Source: Acidobacteriota bacterium (GTDB taxonomy: Bacteria > Acidobacteriota > Blastocatellia > RBC074). Taken from it: 64,000 nucleotides of DNA. Below are positions 56,785 through 64,000 of the stretch, one piece after another (the stretch's first letter is position 1; every line of letters starts with the position of its first letter). The DNA lies in assembly GCA_018269055.1 (NCBI GenBank), contig JAFDVI010000004.1, forward strand, positions 462,359 through 526,358. The letters run 5' to 3'. The translations under genes were made by a program, and so were the position numbers. The notes under the pieces are model-generated. The model did not search any database. It was given only the letters and a program-made list of their open reading frames with translations, and had not been told where the DNA came from.

Positions 56785-59205
56785 CTACTTCTTCAATTCG
56801 ACAATCGTTGCGCCGTTACCACCTTCGCTCTGCTCCGCCGGATAAAACTTCGCCACATGCGGATGGCCGGAAAGCAGATCGGCAATCGCTCGTTTCAACG
56901 CGCCCATTCCCATCCCGTGAACGATGCGAACGCGGTCGTGATTGTCCAAATACGCGGCATCCAGGAATTTGTCGGCTTCATAAGTCGCCTCGTTCGTCGT
57001 TTTTCCAATGACATTCAACTCCGAACCGACCGTCGGTTGGTCTTTCAGGGAGACCGAAACACCTTTGGGCAAACCGGCAGCGGCTTTCGCAGCTTTCTGG
57101 TGTGCCTGTTTACGCTCGATGAAACGCAGATTGTCCGCAACCTCGCGGAACCGAAGCGCGCCAATCTGAACAACAATTTCTTCGTCTTTGACCGCTTCGA
57201 CAATGCCTTCCTGACTCAAGGACAGAACGCGAACGCGGTCGCCAATCTGAAAATCGGTGATTTCCGGCGCAGTTTCTTCAACTTCCGCCGGAATTTGTTC
57301 GCCCGCAGTCGTAATGCCGTGTTTTTGCCGCAAATCGCGCGCTATGGAAGTGGCTGAAGCTTTCAATTCGACCGAACGCCGCTCAATTTCCTTTTTGACC
57401 TTACGAGCGGTCGCGGCGTCTTCAATTGTAGAAGCGAATTTTTCCGCCTTCGTCGCGAATTCTTCCACAATTTTTTGAAGCTCAGCGCGAAATTCCTTTT
57501 CTCGCTCCTTCTCGCGTTTGATGAATTCCAGTTCCAGTCTGGCGTATTTGTCGGCAACCAAGGCGCGCTCCTCTTCCAATGCCGTAACAGTCTGTTGCTG
57601 GTGATCAAATTGATCTTTCAACCGGCGCAAGTATTCGGTCGCATCTGCGCTGGCAGTTTGAACTTTTTCGGCGGCACGCTCGGTGATTGCTTTCGGCAAC
57701 CCGAATCGTCTGGCAATCTCAATCCCCGATGAAGAACCAGCCAGGCCAACAATGAGATGGTAGGTCGGCTTTAGTGTTCGTTCGTCGAATTCCACGCTGG
57801 CATTGATAACGCCCGGCGTGTTCGTGGCATACACTTTCAGGCCGCTGTAGTGCGTGGTGACGATGACGTGCGCGCCGCGTTCGCGGAAATAATCCACCAT
57901 CGCCACGCCCAGTGCCGAGCCTTCTTCAGGATCAGTACCGGTTCCGACTTCGTCGAGCAAAATCAATGCAGGGGACCTGAGTTCATCGCTGATATTGCGA
58001 ATGTTTTGAATATGCGCCGTAAATGTCGAAAGATTTGCCGCGATGGACTGATGATCGCCAATGTCCGCCAGCGATTGATTGAAAATCGGCAAATCGGCGT
58101 CAACCGCCGGAACGTGCAATCCGGCCTGCGCCATCAACGACAACAGGCCTACGGTTTTCAGCACGACGGTTTTACCGCCCGCATTCGGGCCGCTGATGAC
58201 CATCACGCGATGATCGGCATCCAGATCAATCGAAAGCGGCACAATCGGCAACCGCTGCGCTTTCAAATTCGCTTCCAGCAAGGGATGCCGCGCGTCTTTC
58301 AAATGCAGCCGCCCATTTTCATTGATTGTCGGTTCAATCGCGTTGTGATTGATCGCCAACCGAGCTTTCGCGGCAATGAAATCAATCTGGGCTACGGCGT
58401 CGGCCATCTGCGCCAGAGCGTCGCGTTCGTCGCGCAACTCTTCGGTAATAGCGAACAATACCTTGATGATTTCGGTTTGCTCGATTTCGCGCAGCCGAAC
58501 CAGTTCGTTGTTCTGGTTGATTGTTTCCAGCGGTTCGACAAACGCAGTCTGCCCTGATGAGGACATTCCATGCACGACACCCTGCACGGCGCCGCGATTG
58601 TCGTTGCGGATCGGGATCACATACCGGTCATTGCGAATCGTGACGTAATCGTCTCTCAATGCGTGATCCGCTTCAGCCCGCTTCAAAATGGATTCCAGCG
58701 AACGCTGAATCTGCGACCGCAGCTTGGATATTTGGAAGCGGATTTCGCGCAGTTCCGGGCTGGCAAAATCTTCGACTTCGCCGCTGGGAGAAATGCGCCC
58801 GCGCAACCGTTGATACAGCGCGCGCAGATTCGGAATCGGTTCGGTGATTTCGCGGATGAGTGGAAACTTCTCGCGCTCTTCGTGGAAGGTTTCGCGCAAC
58901 CCCATCGCCACGGAAATCAGCCGCAGCAGATCAATAATTTCCAGCGGCTCCAGATTGATGTCGCCAATACCGAGCTTGCCCAAGCTTGAGCGAGGATCGG
59001 GCAAGTCGTTGATGTCGAGCGCCGTGCCTTCTCGCAAATAAAGCACGCCTTCCCCTGTCAGCCGCAATTCGCGCCTGATCTGCTCCGCATTGGTAGACAC
59101 GTACAACTCTTCCGCCAACGCCGCACCGAGCGGCGTGCGAATCTGTTGCAGCAGCGTTTCCTTGAGCTTGTCGAACTCAAGCGTTGTGATGGCTTGGCTT
59201 GGCAT
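56785..59205 (-). CDS. mutS2: Endonuclease/ATPase MutS2
   Basis: 806 residues. The N-terminal core includes [21 protein letters not shown] and repeated helices. The ATPase has Walker [16 protein letters not shown] (about 328-342) and [21 protein letters not shown] as Walker B. A coiled coil (about 520-610) follows, then an acidic linker. A C-terminal Smr nuclease domain ends it ([16 protein letters not shown], about 751-766, with the HGxG motif). MutS2 suppresses homologous recombination and in some bacteria rescues collided ribosomes. No clear ribosome site. Upstream of the inserted small gene pair and dnaG, same strand. Confidence 0.95.
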   Translation of the reverse strand: MPSQAITTLEFDKLKETLLQQIRTPLGAALAEELYVSTNAEQIRRELRLTGEGVLYLREGTALDINDLPDPRSSLGKLGIGDINLEPLEIIDLLRLISVAMGLRETFHEEREKFPLIREITEPIPNLRALYQRLRGRISPSGEVEDFASPELREIRFQISKLRSQIQRSLESILKRAEADHALRDDYVTIRNDRYVIPIRNDNRGAVQGVVHGMSSSGQTAFVEPLETINQNNELVRLREIEQTEIIKVLFAITEELRDERDALAQMADAVAQIDFIAAKARLAINHNAIEPTINENGRLHLKDARHPLLEANLKAQRLPIVPLSIDLDADHRVMVISGPNAGGKTVVLKTVGLLSLMAQAGLHVPAVDADLPIFNQSLADIGDHQSIAANLSTFTAHIQNIRNISDELRSPALILLDEVGTGTDPEEGSALGVAMVDYFRERGAHVIVTTHYSGLKVYATNTPGVINASVEFDERTLKPTYHLIVGLAGSSSGIEIARRFGLPKAITERAAEKVQTASADATEYLRRLKDQFDHQQQTVTALEEERALVADKYARLELEFIKREKEREKEFRAELQKIVEEFATKAEKFASTIEDAATARKVKKEIERRSVELKASATSIARDLRQKHGITTAGEQIPAEVEETAPEITDFQIGDRVRVLSLSQEGIVEAVKDEEIVVQIGALRFREVADNLRFIERKQAHQKAAKAAAGLPKGVSVSLKDQPTVGSELNVIGKTTNEATYEADKFLDAAYLDNHDRVRIVHGMGMGALKRAIADLLSGHPHVAKFYPAEQSEGGNGATIVELKK

Positions 59206-59391
59206 TTGTTATGTATTTCAGCCGTGAGGGGATAAATGCTTCCGGCCTCGAACCTGAAACTGCGAGATTGTAGAGATGGCTCTCTTAGGTGTCAAACCAA
59301 CCGCCAACCTGACTGAACTTCATTCCATTTCAAAAATGTCATTCAGATAGTTGCCGATGGCTTGGAGCACGATGTGTTTGTTACTTGTGGA

Positions 59392-59719
59392 TCACTGATA
59401 ACTTTCGACGGCCGTCTGTTCGTCTTCGTAAATTTCAAACACGGTCAGCAGCTTGGTGATCATCAACAGGTCTTTGATCTTTTTGGGAGGATTTAGGAGT
59501 TTGAGTTTTCCGCCGGTTCCCTTGGTGGTGGTGAAGCTGGAAACCAGTTCGCCGATGCCGGAACTGTCCACATAACTGACGCCGGAAAGGTTGAGGACGA
59601 TTCGGTTACGGCCGCTGTCCAGTAAACCACCGATGGCTTCTCGCAATTGAACGCTTCCATCACCGATGGTGATTTTGCCAATCAGATCCAGCAGTGTGAT
59701 GTCGCTAAAAGTTCGCTCT

Positions 59720-59736
<17 letters not shown>
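59392..59736 (-). CDS. STAS-domain anti-sigma factor antagonist
   Basis: 114 residues from the ATG at 59736 ([10 protein letters not shown]); a GGAG lies 12 bases upstream, and a longer frame is a poor match. A single STAS domain with the phospho-acceptor serine motif in [20 protein letters not shown] (YVDSSG is the RsbV/SpoIIAA mark). It would bind the HATPase partner when unphosphorylated. The start overlaps the end of the HATPase gene by 17 bp, so they are translationally coupled. The controlled sigma factor is not in the immediate neighbourhood. Confidence 0.92.
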
Positions 59737-60208
<472 letters not shown>

Positions 60209-60372
60209 GTGCTTCCTTCTTTTTCAGGCGAATTTTGATCTGTTAAGATGCCCGCGCAGTTCGCCTTGGCATTTGCTGTCAGGCGCTTTTTACCAAAGCC
60301 GGGCATTGTGTAACACAGTAAAAAAAGTCATGTCAAGAAAACGACTTTGCAGGATGCCCGTCTCTACGGTAG

Positions 60373-60386
60373 CTTTACCGGTAAAG
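60373..60386. promoter_or_regulatory. Perfect 14-bp palindrome CTTTACCGGTAAAG upstream of aroA
   Basis: Dyad CTTTACC/GGTAAAG, 24 bases before the aroA ATG at 60410. It could be an operator, or part of the dispersed repeat also seen at 5722-5756. No binding protein is known. Confidence 0.35.
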
Positions 60387-60409
60387 TTCCAACGCACTTA
60401 AAATTCAAA

Positions 60410-61744
60410 ATGTCAGAAAACAAAAACCAGGAAACTTCAACGATTCGGATCGCTCCTGCCGGCTCTTTGCGCGGAGATTTCCAAATACCCGGAGACAAAT
60501 CCATCTCTCATCGCTCCGCCATGTTCGCTGCCATCGGCGACGGACAATCCATTTTGCGCAACTATTCGTCCGCGCAAGATTGCCAAAACACACTGGATTG
60601 CATGGAGGCGATGGGTGTCAAAATCAAACGCTCCAAAGAGCAAATCATCATTGATGGGGTCGGCCTGAATGGATTGCGTCAAGCATCACAGACGCTGGAC
60701 GTGGGAAATTCCGGCTCGACGATTCGCATGCTGTCAGGAATTCTGGCCGGGCAGAACTTCACGACGGAAATCACGGGCGATGAAAGCATTCAGCGCCGCC
60801 CCATGAAACGCATCATTGATCCGCTGCGCTTGTTTGGCGCAAAAATCGAGGCGCGTGACGACAACTTCGCGCCGATCAAAATCACTGGCGGAAACCTGAA
60901 AGCCATCGAATATGCGCCCCCGATGGCCAGTGCACAGGTTAAATCCTGTGTGCTGCTGGCCGGGTTATTTGCCGATGGCAAAACGACGGTTATCGAAAAA
61001 ACGCCGACGCGCAATCACACTGAAGTCATGATGCGCGAAACCGGCGCAGCTATCGAAATTGAATCCACCACGAACGGCGAACGCATCCGCGTGACGGGCG
61101 GTAAGCTCCTCAGAGCTTTGGGCGATTACACCGTCGCGGGCGATCTGTCTTCGGCGGCGTTTTTCATCGTCGCTGCGTTGATTGCGCCGGATGCGGAAAT
61201 CCGCCTGCGGCACATTGGCGTCAATCCCTCGCGAACGGCGCTGATTGACGTGCTGAAGCAAATGGGCGGCCAAATCGAAGTCGTCAACGAACGCCTGGCG
61301 CACGGTGAACCCGTAGCCGATTTCGTGATTCGTTCGTCCCGGCTTCAAGGCAATCTGGAACTGTCCGGCAACGTCATCGCCAACTTGATTGACGAGATTC
61401 CGATTCTTTCCGTCGCCGCCACGCAGCTTGAAGGCAGCCTAACCATCCGCGACGCCCGCGAGCTTCGCGTCAAAGAAAGCGACCGCATCCGCGCTATCGT
61501 GGACAACTTGCGATTGATGGGAATCGAAGTTGAAGAGTTCGATGACGGCTTGCGGCTGATCGGCAAACAAACGTTGAAAGGCGCTCGCGTTGAATCTTAC
61601 GGCGACCATCGCATCGCCATGGCCTTTGCCATCGCCGGGTTGATCGCTGAAGGAGAAACCGAAATCGCAGGCGCCGAAGCCGCCTCGGTTTCGCTTCCGG
61701 AGTTTTACAGTCTGCTAGCTCGGTGCGGAGCGGCAGTAAATTGA
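60410..61744 (+). CDS. aroA: 3-phosphoshikimate 1-carboxyvinyltransferase (EPSP synthase)
   Basis: 444 residues from the ATG at 60410; a TTG 21 codons upstream would put a palindromic repeat inside the coding region and is less likely. Catalyses transfer of enolpyruvyl from PEP to shikimate-3-phosphate in aromatic amino-acid synthesis. PEP-binding [13 protein letters not shown] (about 28-40), [53 protein letters not shown] and [16 protein letters not shown] are all present. Full length. Converges with hsdM, 5 bp apart. Confidence 0.95.
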   Translation: MSENKNQETSTIRIAPAGSLRGDFQIPGDKSISHRSAMFAAIGDGQSILRNYSSAQDCQNTLDCMEAMGVKIKRSKEQIIIDGVGLNGLRQASQTLDVGNSGSTIRMLSGILAGQNFTTEITGDESIQRRPMKRIIDPLRLFGAKIEARDDNFAPIKITGGNLKAIEYAPPMASAQVKSCVLLAGLFADGKTTVIEKTPTRNHTEVMMRETGAAIEIESTTNGERIRVTGGKLLRALGDYTVAGDLSSAAFFIVAALIAPDAEIRLRHIGVNPSRTALIDVLKQMGGQIEVVNERLAHGEPVADFVIRSSRLQGNLELSGNVIANLIDEIPILSVAATQLEGSLTIRDARELRVKESDRIRAIVDNLRLMGIEVEEFDDGLRLIGKQTLKGARVESYGDHRIAMAFAIAGLIAEGETEIAGAEAASVSLPEFYSLLARCGAAVN

Positions 61745-61749
61745 GCGAC

Positions 61750-63240
61750 TTAGCGCGAAGTCGTAACTGCGCTTTGGATTGCCTTGAAGCTCTCAAGCAC
61801 CGCTTCCAGATTTTCGATGATCTCTTCGGCCAGTTCGTCCGGGTTGGGCAGATTGTCCAGACCGGCCAGCGACTGATCCTTGATCCACGAAATGTCCAGA
61901 CTGGTCTTGTCGCGGTTGCTGATCTCTTCGTGGCCGAATTTACGCCAACGCCCGTCCGGATTGGTTTCGGGGTGATAAGTTTCCTGTCGTTTGTGCCGGT
62001 TTGCTGGGTTGTAGCATTCGACGAAGTCGCGCAGGTCAGCAATCCGTAACGGATTTTTCTTCAGCGTGTGGTGAACGTTCGTGCGGTAATCGTAATACCA
62101 AATCTCTTTTGTCCACGGTTCTTTGGCGGCGGGCTTGTTGTCGAAAAAGATCACGTTTGCCTTCACGCCGTGCGCGTAGAAAATCCCCGTCGGCAATCGC
62201 AAGATCGTGTGCAGATCAGTCATTTCCAGCATCCGTTTCCGAACCGTTTCGCCTGCGCCGCCTTCAAACAACACATTGTCGGGAACGACGACCGCCGCCT
62301 GCCCGGTGGTTTTCAGCATCGTGCGAATGTGCTGCACGAAGTTCAATTGTTTGTTGCTGGTCGTCGCCCAGAAATCCTGTCGGTTGTAGGTCAAATCTTC
62401 CTTTTCCTGCTCGCCTGCTTCATTGGTGAAAGTCTGGCTACTCTTTTTGCCGAAGGGCGGATTGGCCAGCACGTAATCGAAATCGGTTCGTTCGGCTGAA
62501 ACCAACGCATCCGCCGGAGAGATGAAATTTTCGCTGTCAATGTCGCCGATGTTGTGCAGAAACAGATTCATCAACGCCAACCGCCGCGTGCTGGCGACAA
62601 TTTCATTGCCGTAAAACGTTTTGTATTTCAGAAACTGCTTCTGCTCTTTGTCCAGCTTGTAGTGCGCCACCAGAAAGTCATACGCGCCCAGAAAGAATCC
62701 GCCCGTGCCACAAGCCGGATCGGCAATGGTTTTCATCGGCTCAGGCCGCACACATTCGACCATCGCGCGAATCAAAGCGCGCGGTGTGAAGTATTGTCCC
62801 GCACCGCTTTTGGTGTCTTCAGCGTTCTTTTCCAGCAAGCCTTCGTAAATTTCGCCTTTCACGTCTGCGCCGATCACGCTCCATTGCTCACGGCCAATCA
62901 TATCAATCAGCTTATAAAGCTTGGCCGGGTCTTGAATCTTGTTCTGACTCTTGGTGAAGATTTGTCCGAGGATGCCTTTTTGTTGGCCGAGTTCGCGCAA
63001 GACCGTTGTGTAATGCGTTTCGAGTTCCGCGCCGCGTTGCGCCGTCAGGCTTTCCCAGTTGTATTTCGCAGGAATGTTGATCGTTCGGTTGTGCGGCGGA
63101 CGGCTGTATTCATCCGCCATCTTCAGAAAAAGCAGATACGTGAGCTGTTCCAGGTAATCGCCGTAACTGACGCCGTCATCGCGCAGCGTGTTACAGAAGC
63201 TCCAGACTTTGCCGACGATGCTGTTGGTGGTTGTGTCCAT
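61750..63240 (-). CDS. hsdM: Type I restriction-modification DNA methylase subunit (HsdM)
   Basis: 496 residues. An N-terminal helical domain (SFCNTLRDDGVSYGDYLEQLTYLLFLKMADE) is followed by an N6-adenine methyltransferase with the AdoMet motif DPACGTGGFF (174-183) and catalytic NPPFGKKS (260-267). It methylates the recognition site with HsdS. In transcription order it comes after hsdS, an antitoxin gene and a repeat, the reverse of the usual hsdM-hsdS order. No ribosome site is evident. No hsdR is in the window; it may lie beyond the right edge. Confidence 0.94.
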   Translation of the reverse strand: MDTTTNSIVGKVWSFCNTLRDDGVSYGDYLEQLTYLLFLKMADEYSRPPHNRTINIPAKYNWESLTAQRGAELETHYTTVLRELGQQKGILGQIFTKSQNKIQDPAKLYKLIDMIGREQWSVIGADVKGEIYEGLLEKNAEDTKSGAGQYFTPRALIRAMVECVRPEPMKTIADPACGTGGFFLGAYDFLVAHYKLDKEQKQFLKYKTFYGNEIVASTRRLALMNLFLHNIGDIDSENFISPADALVSAERTDFDYVLANPPFGKKSSQTFTNEAGEQEKEDLTYNRQDFWATTSNKQLNFVQHIRTMLKTTGQAAVVVPDNVLFEGGAGETVRKRMLEMTDLHTILRLPTGIFYAHGVKANVIFFDNKPAAKEPWTKEIWYYDYRTNVHHTLKKNPLRIADLRDFVECYNPANRHKRQETYHPETNPDGRWRKFGHEEISNRDKTSLDISWIKDQSLAGLDNLPNPDELAEEIIENLEAVLESFKAIQSAVTTSR

Positions 63241-63332
63241 AATTAGTGCGAAGCCGTAATTTTTTTCGAGAATGGAATGTTATTGTGAGGCACTGCTGAT
63301 GTCAGGATCGTTTGAAAAAAGGCTTTGGTTTT

Positions 63333-63532
63333 TGCCGCGTGAGCGGCGGCTGACTTTAGCCCGGCCGTTTTAACGCCGGGAAGCAGTTGCCGGATCGTTC
63401 CCGTCGCGTAGCGACGGTTGAACTTGACGCCTTTGTCGTACAAGTTTCAAGCGTCACGACGTGACGCAAATCTCTTCGTTCACCCACCCAGCACTAAAGT
63501 ACTGGGCTAAAATCAACCGCCGCAACGCGGCG
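63333..63532. repeat. Composite double-hairpin repeat, element C (three units)
   Basis: Unit 1 (minus): stem GCCGC 63334-63338 / GCGGC 63343-63347, linker GGCTGACTTTAGC, stem 63360-63369 / 63372-63380 with one bulged C. Unit 2 (minus): CCGTCGC 63401-63407 / GCGACGG 63411-63417, and GCGTCAC 63451-63457 / GTGACGC 63461-63467, with a longer linker. Unit 3 (plus): CCCAG 63487-63491 / CTGGG 63502-63506 (inner ACT/AGT, one mismatch), linker CTAAAATCAACC, stem CGCCGC 63518-63523 / GCGGCG 63527-63532. Same layout and orientation as element B. It occupies the 312-bp gap (63241-63552) between the antitoxin gene and hsdM; nothing else was recognised in the gap. Confidence 0.8.
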
Positions 63533-63552
63533 AAGAATTTGCAAGTAGCCAT

Positions 63553-63807
63553 CTACTCGGTCTCACCGTCAAGCTGAGCGGCGGCTTTTGAGCGCGTAAG
63601 GTCAATGTCCGAATCTTGCAGCGGACTTTCCCGTAGAAACTCGACTAGAGATTTTTGGCGCGCCGTCAGGCGGCGATAGGCCTCGTAAGAAAGCAAAACG
63701 GCGGTCTTCACCCCATTACTCGTAATGATTTGCGGCTCACCTGCGCCGGCGGCGGCGATCAATTCGCTCAATTTGTTGGTTGCCTCAATGGTCGAAACAG
63801 TATTCAT
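63553..63807 (-). CDS. Phd/YefM-type antitoxin
   Basis: 84 residues, DNA-binding antitoxin of the prevent-host-death family. The N-terminal half has STIEATNKLSELIAAAGAGEPQIITSNGVKTAVLLSYEAYRRL with the alternating strand-helix pattern of Phd, and an acidic, flexible C-terminus follows. Normally a toxin (RelE, Doc or PIN) follows at once; none is found, only element C and then hsdM. It lies 28 bp after the hsdS stop. AGAGAAATC precedes its ATG. Confidence 0.88.
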   Translation of the reverse strand: MNTVSTIEATNKLSELIAAAGAGEPQIITSNGVKTAVLLSYEAYRRLTARQKSLVEFLRESPLQDSDIDLTRSKAAAQLDGETE

Positions 63808-63835
63808 AATGATTTCTCTTCAAATTTGGTCCAGC

Positions 63836-64000
63836 TTAAGCCGGGATGTCATCAGGGTTCAAGATTGGGGAAATGAGCTTCCCCGCAAACGCCTGTTTCA
63901 AGATGCTCTGCCGTAAGGCTTCGGCTTGCTTGAGCGAAGCGGCGAGCGTCTCTTCCAACTTATCGCAAACGCTCAGCCGGCTTTCGATTTCCTGGACGAT
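63836..64000 (-). CDS. hsdS: Type I restriction-modification specificity subunit HsdS, C-terminal fragment
   Basis: 54 codons before a TAA stop, open to the window edge. The protein reads IVQEIESRLSVCDKLEETL, then SLKQAEALRQSILKQAFAGKL, the typical C-terminal helix of HsdS subunits (coiled-coil spacer ending in RQSILKQAF.GKL). The rest lies beyond the window. It directly precedes the Phd antitoxin gene, giving the order hsdS, phd, element C, hsdM. Confidence 0.9.
   Translation of the reverse strand: MVQEIESRLSVCDKLEETLAASLKQAEALRQSILKQAFAGKLISPILNPDDIPA

Noticed and set aside
63243-63443. 66-codon minus-strand frame between phd and hsdM, considered as the missing toxin
   Set aside because: It is a translation of element C, a palindromic repeat, with no resemblance to RelE, Doc or PIN proteins.

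Overview
The window looks like a chromosomal segment of an Acidobacteriota bacterium, most likely class Blastocatellia. This is inferred from gene content, with no database search. The signs are large Oar-like TonB-dependent receptors with an N-terminal carboxypeptidase-regulatory domain, ECF sigma factors of the TIGR02999 type (one directly upstream of a large membrane Ser/Thr kinase carrying a zinc ribbon), secreted sulfatases and glycosidases, and many acyl-CoA enzymes. No rRNA, tRNA, CRISPR array, prophage or classical insertion sequence was seen.

Layout. 0.1-2.3 kb: an ECF sigma factor and a lone sugar-type ABC ATPase. 2.3-16.3 kb: a minus-strand train of acyl-CoA dehydrogenase, MaoC hydratase, CitE-like CoA lyase, a DUF1203 protein, an MpaB-family oxygenase, a GH20 hexosaminidase and two TonB receptors. 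16.5-20.7 kb: a PhyH dioxygenase and a 1044-residue sulfatase/serine-hydrolase fusion. 20.8-31 kb: a 758-residue protein of unknown function, the Ser/Thr kinase and its ECF sigma factor, a small secreted protein and a third receptor-like barrel. 31-38.3 kb: a PLP decarboxylase, a lipoprotein S33 peptidase, and a biotin-dependent acyl-CoA carboxylase pair split by a four-helix-bundle cassette. 38.3-47.7 kb: a Tat-exported Gfo/Idh/MocA oxidoreductase, a second sulfatase, a plus-strand acyl-CoA cassette (dehydrogenase, crotonase, AhpD-like protein, acyl-CoA ligase) and a Tat-exported amidase. 47.7-52.3 kb: a PQQ dehydrogenase divergent from a GMC oxidoreductase, then plsC. 52.3-60.2 kb: minus-strand core genes mutS2, a two-gene insert resembling a toxin-antitoxin pair, dnaG and rpoD, plus a STAS/HATPase partner-switch pair. 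60.4-64 kb: aroA, then a type I restriction-modification locus running off the window edge (hsdS fragment, Phd antitoxin, repeat element, hsdM).

The genes suggest a heterotroph that takes up and trims sulfated or amino-sugar glycans (receptors, GH20, two sulfatases) and degrades branched or unusual carboxylic acids through CoA thioesters (three sets of CoA enzymes). Housekeeping replication and transcription genes lie beside these.

The most unusual content is between the genes. At least four architecturally distinct families of short palindromic repeats occupy gene junctions. (1) Double hairpins joined by a conserved linker (core CTAA-nn-TCAACC), seven units in all, with stems that differ between copies yet stay paired; two three-unit composites share the same layout. 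(2) Heptad (7-bp) repeats, one set of which brackets a four-helix-bundle gene as five heptads on each side. (3) Palindromes built from 9-10 bp units. (4) A TGCAGAAGCC palindrome family with 23-27 bp arms. Several of these supply the stop codon or last residues of the adjoining gene.
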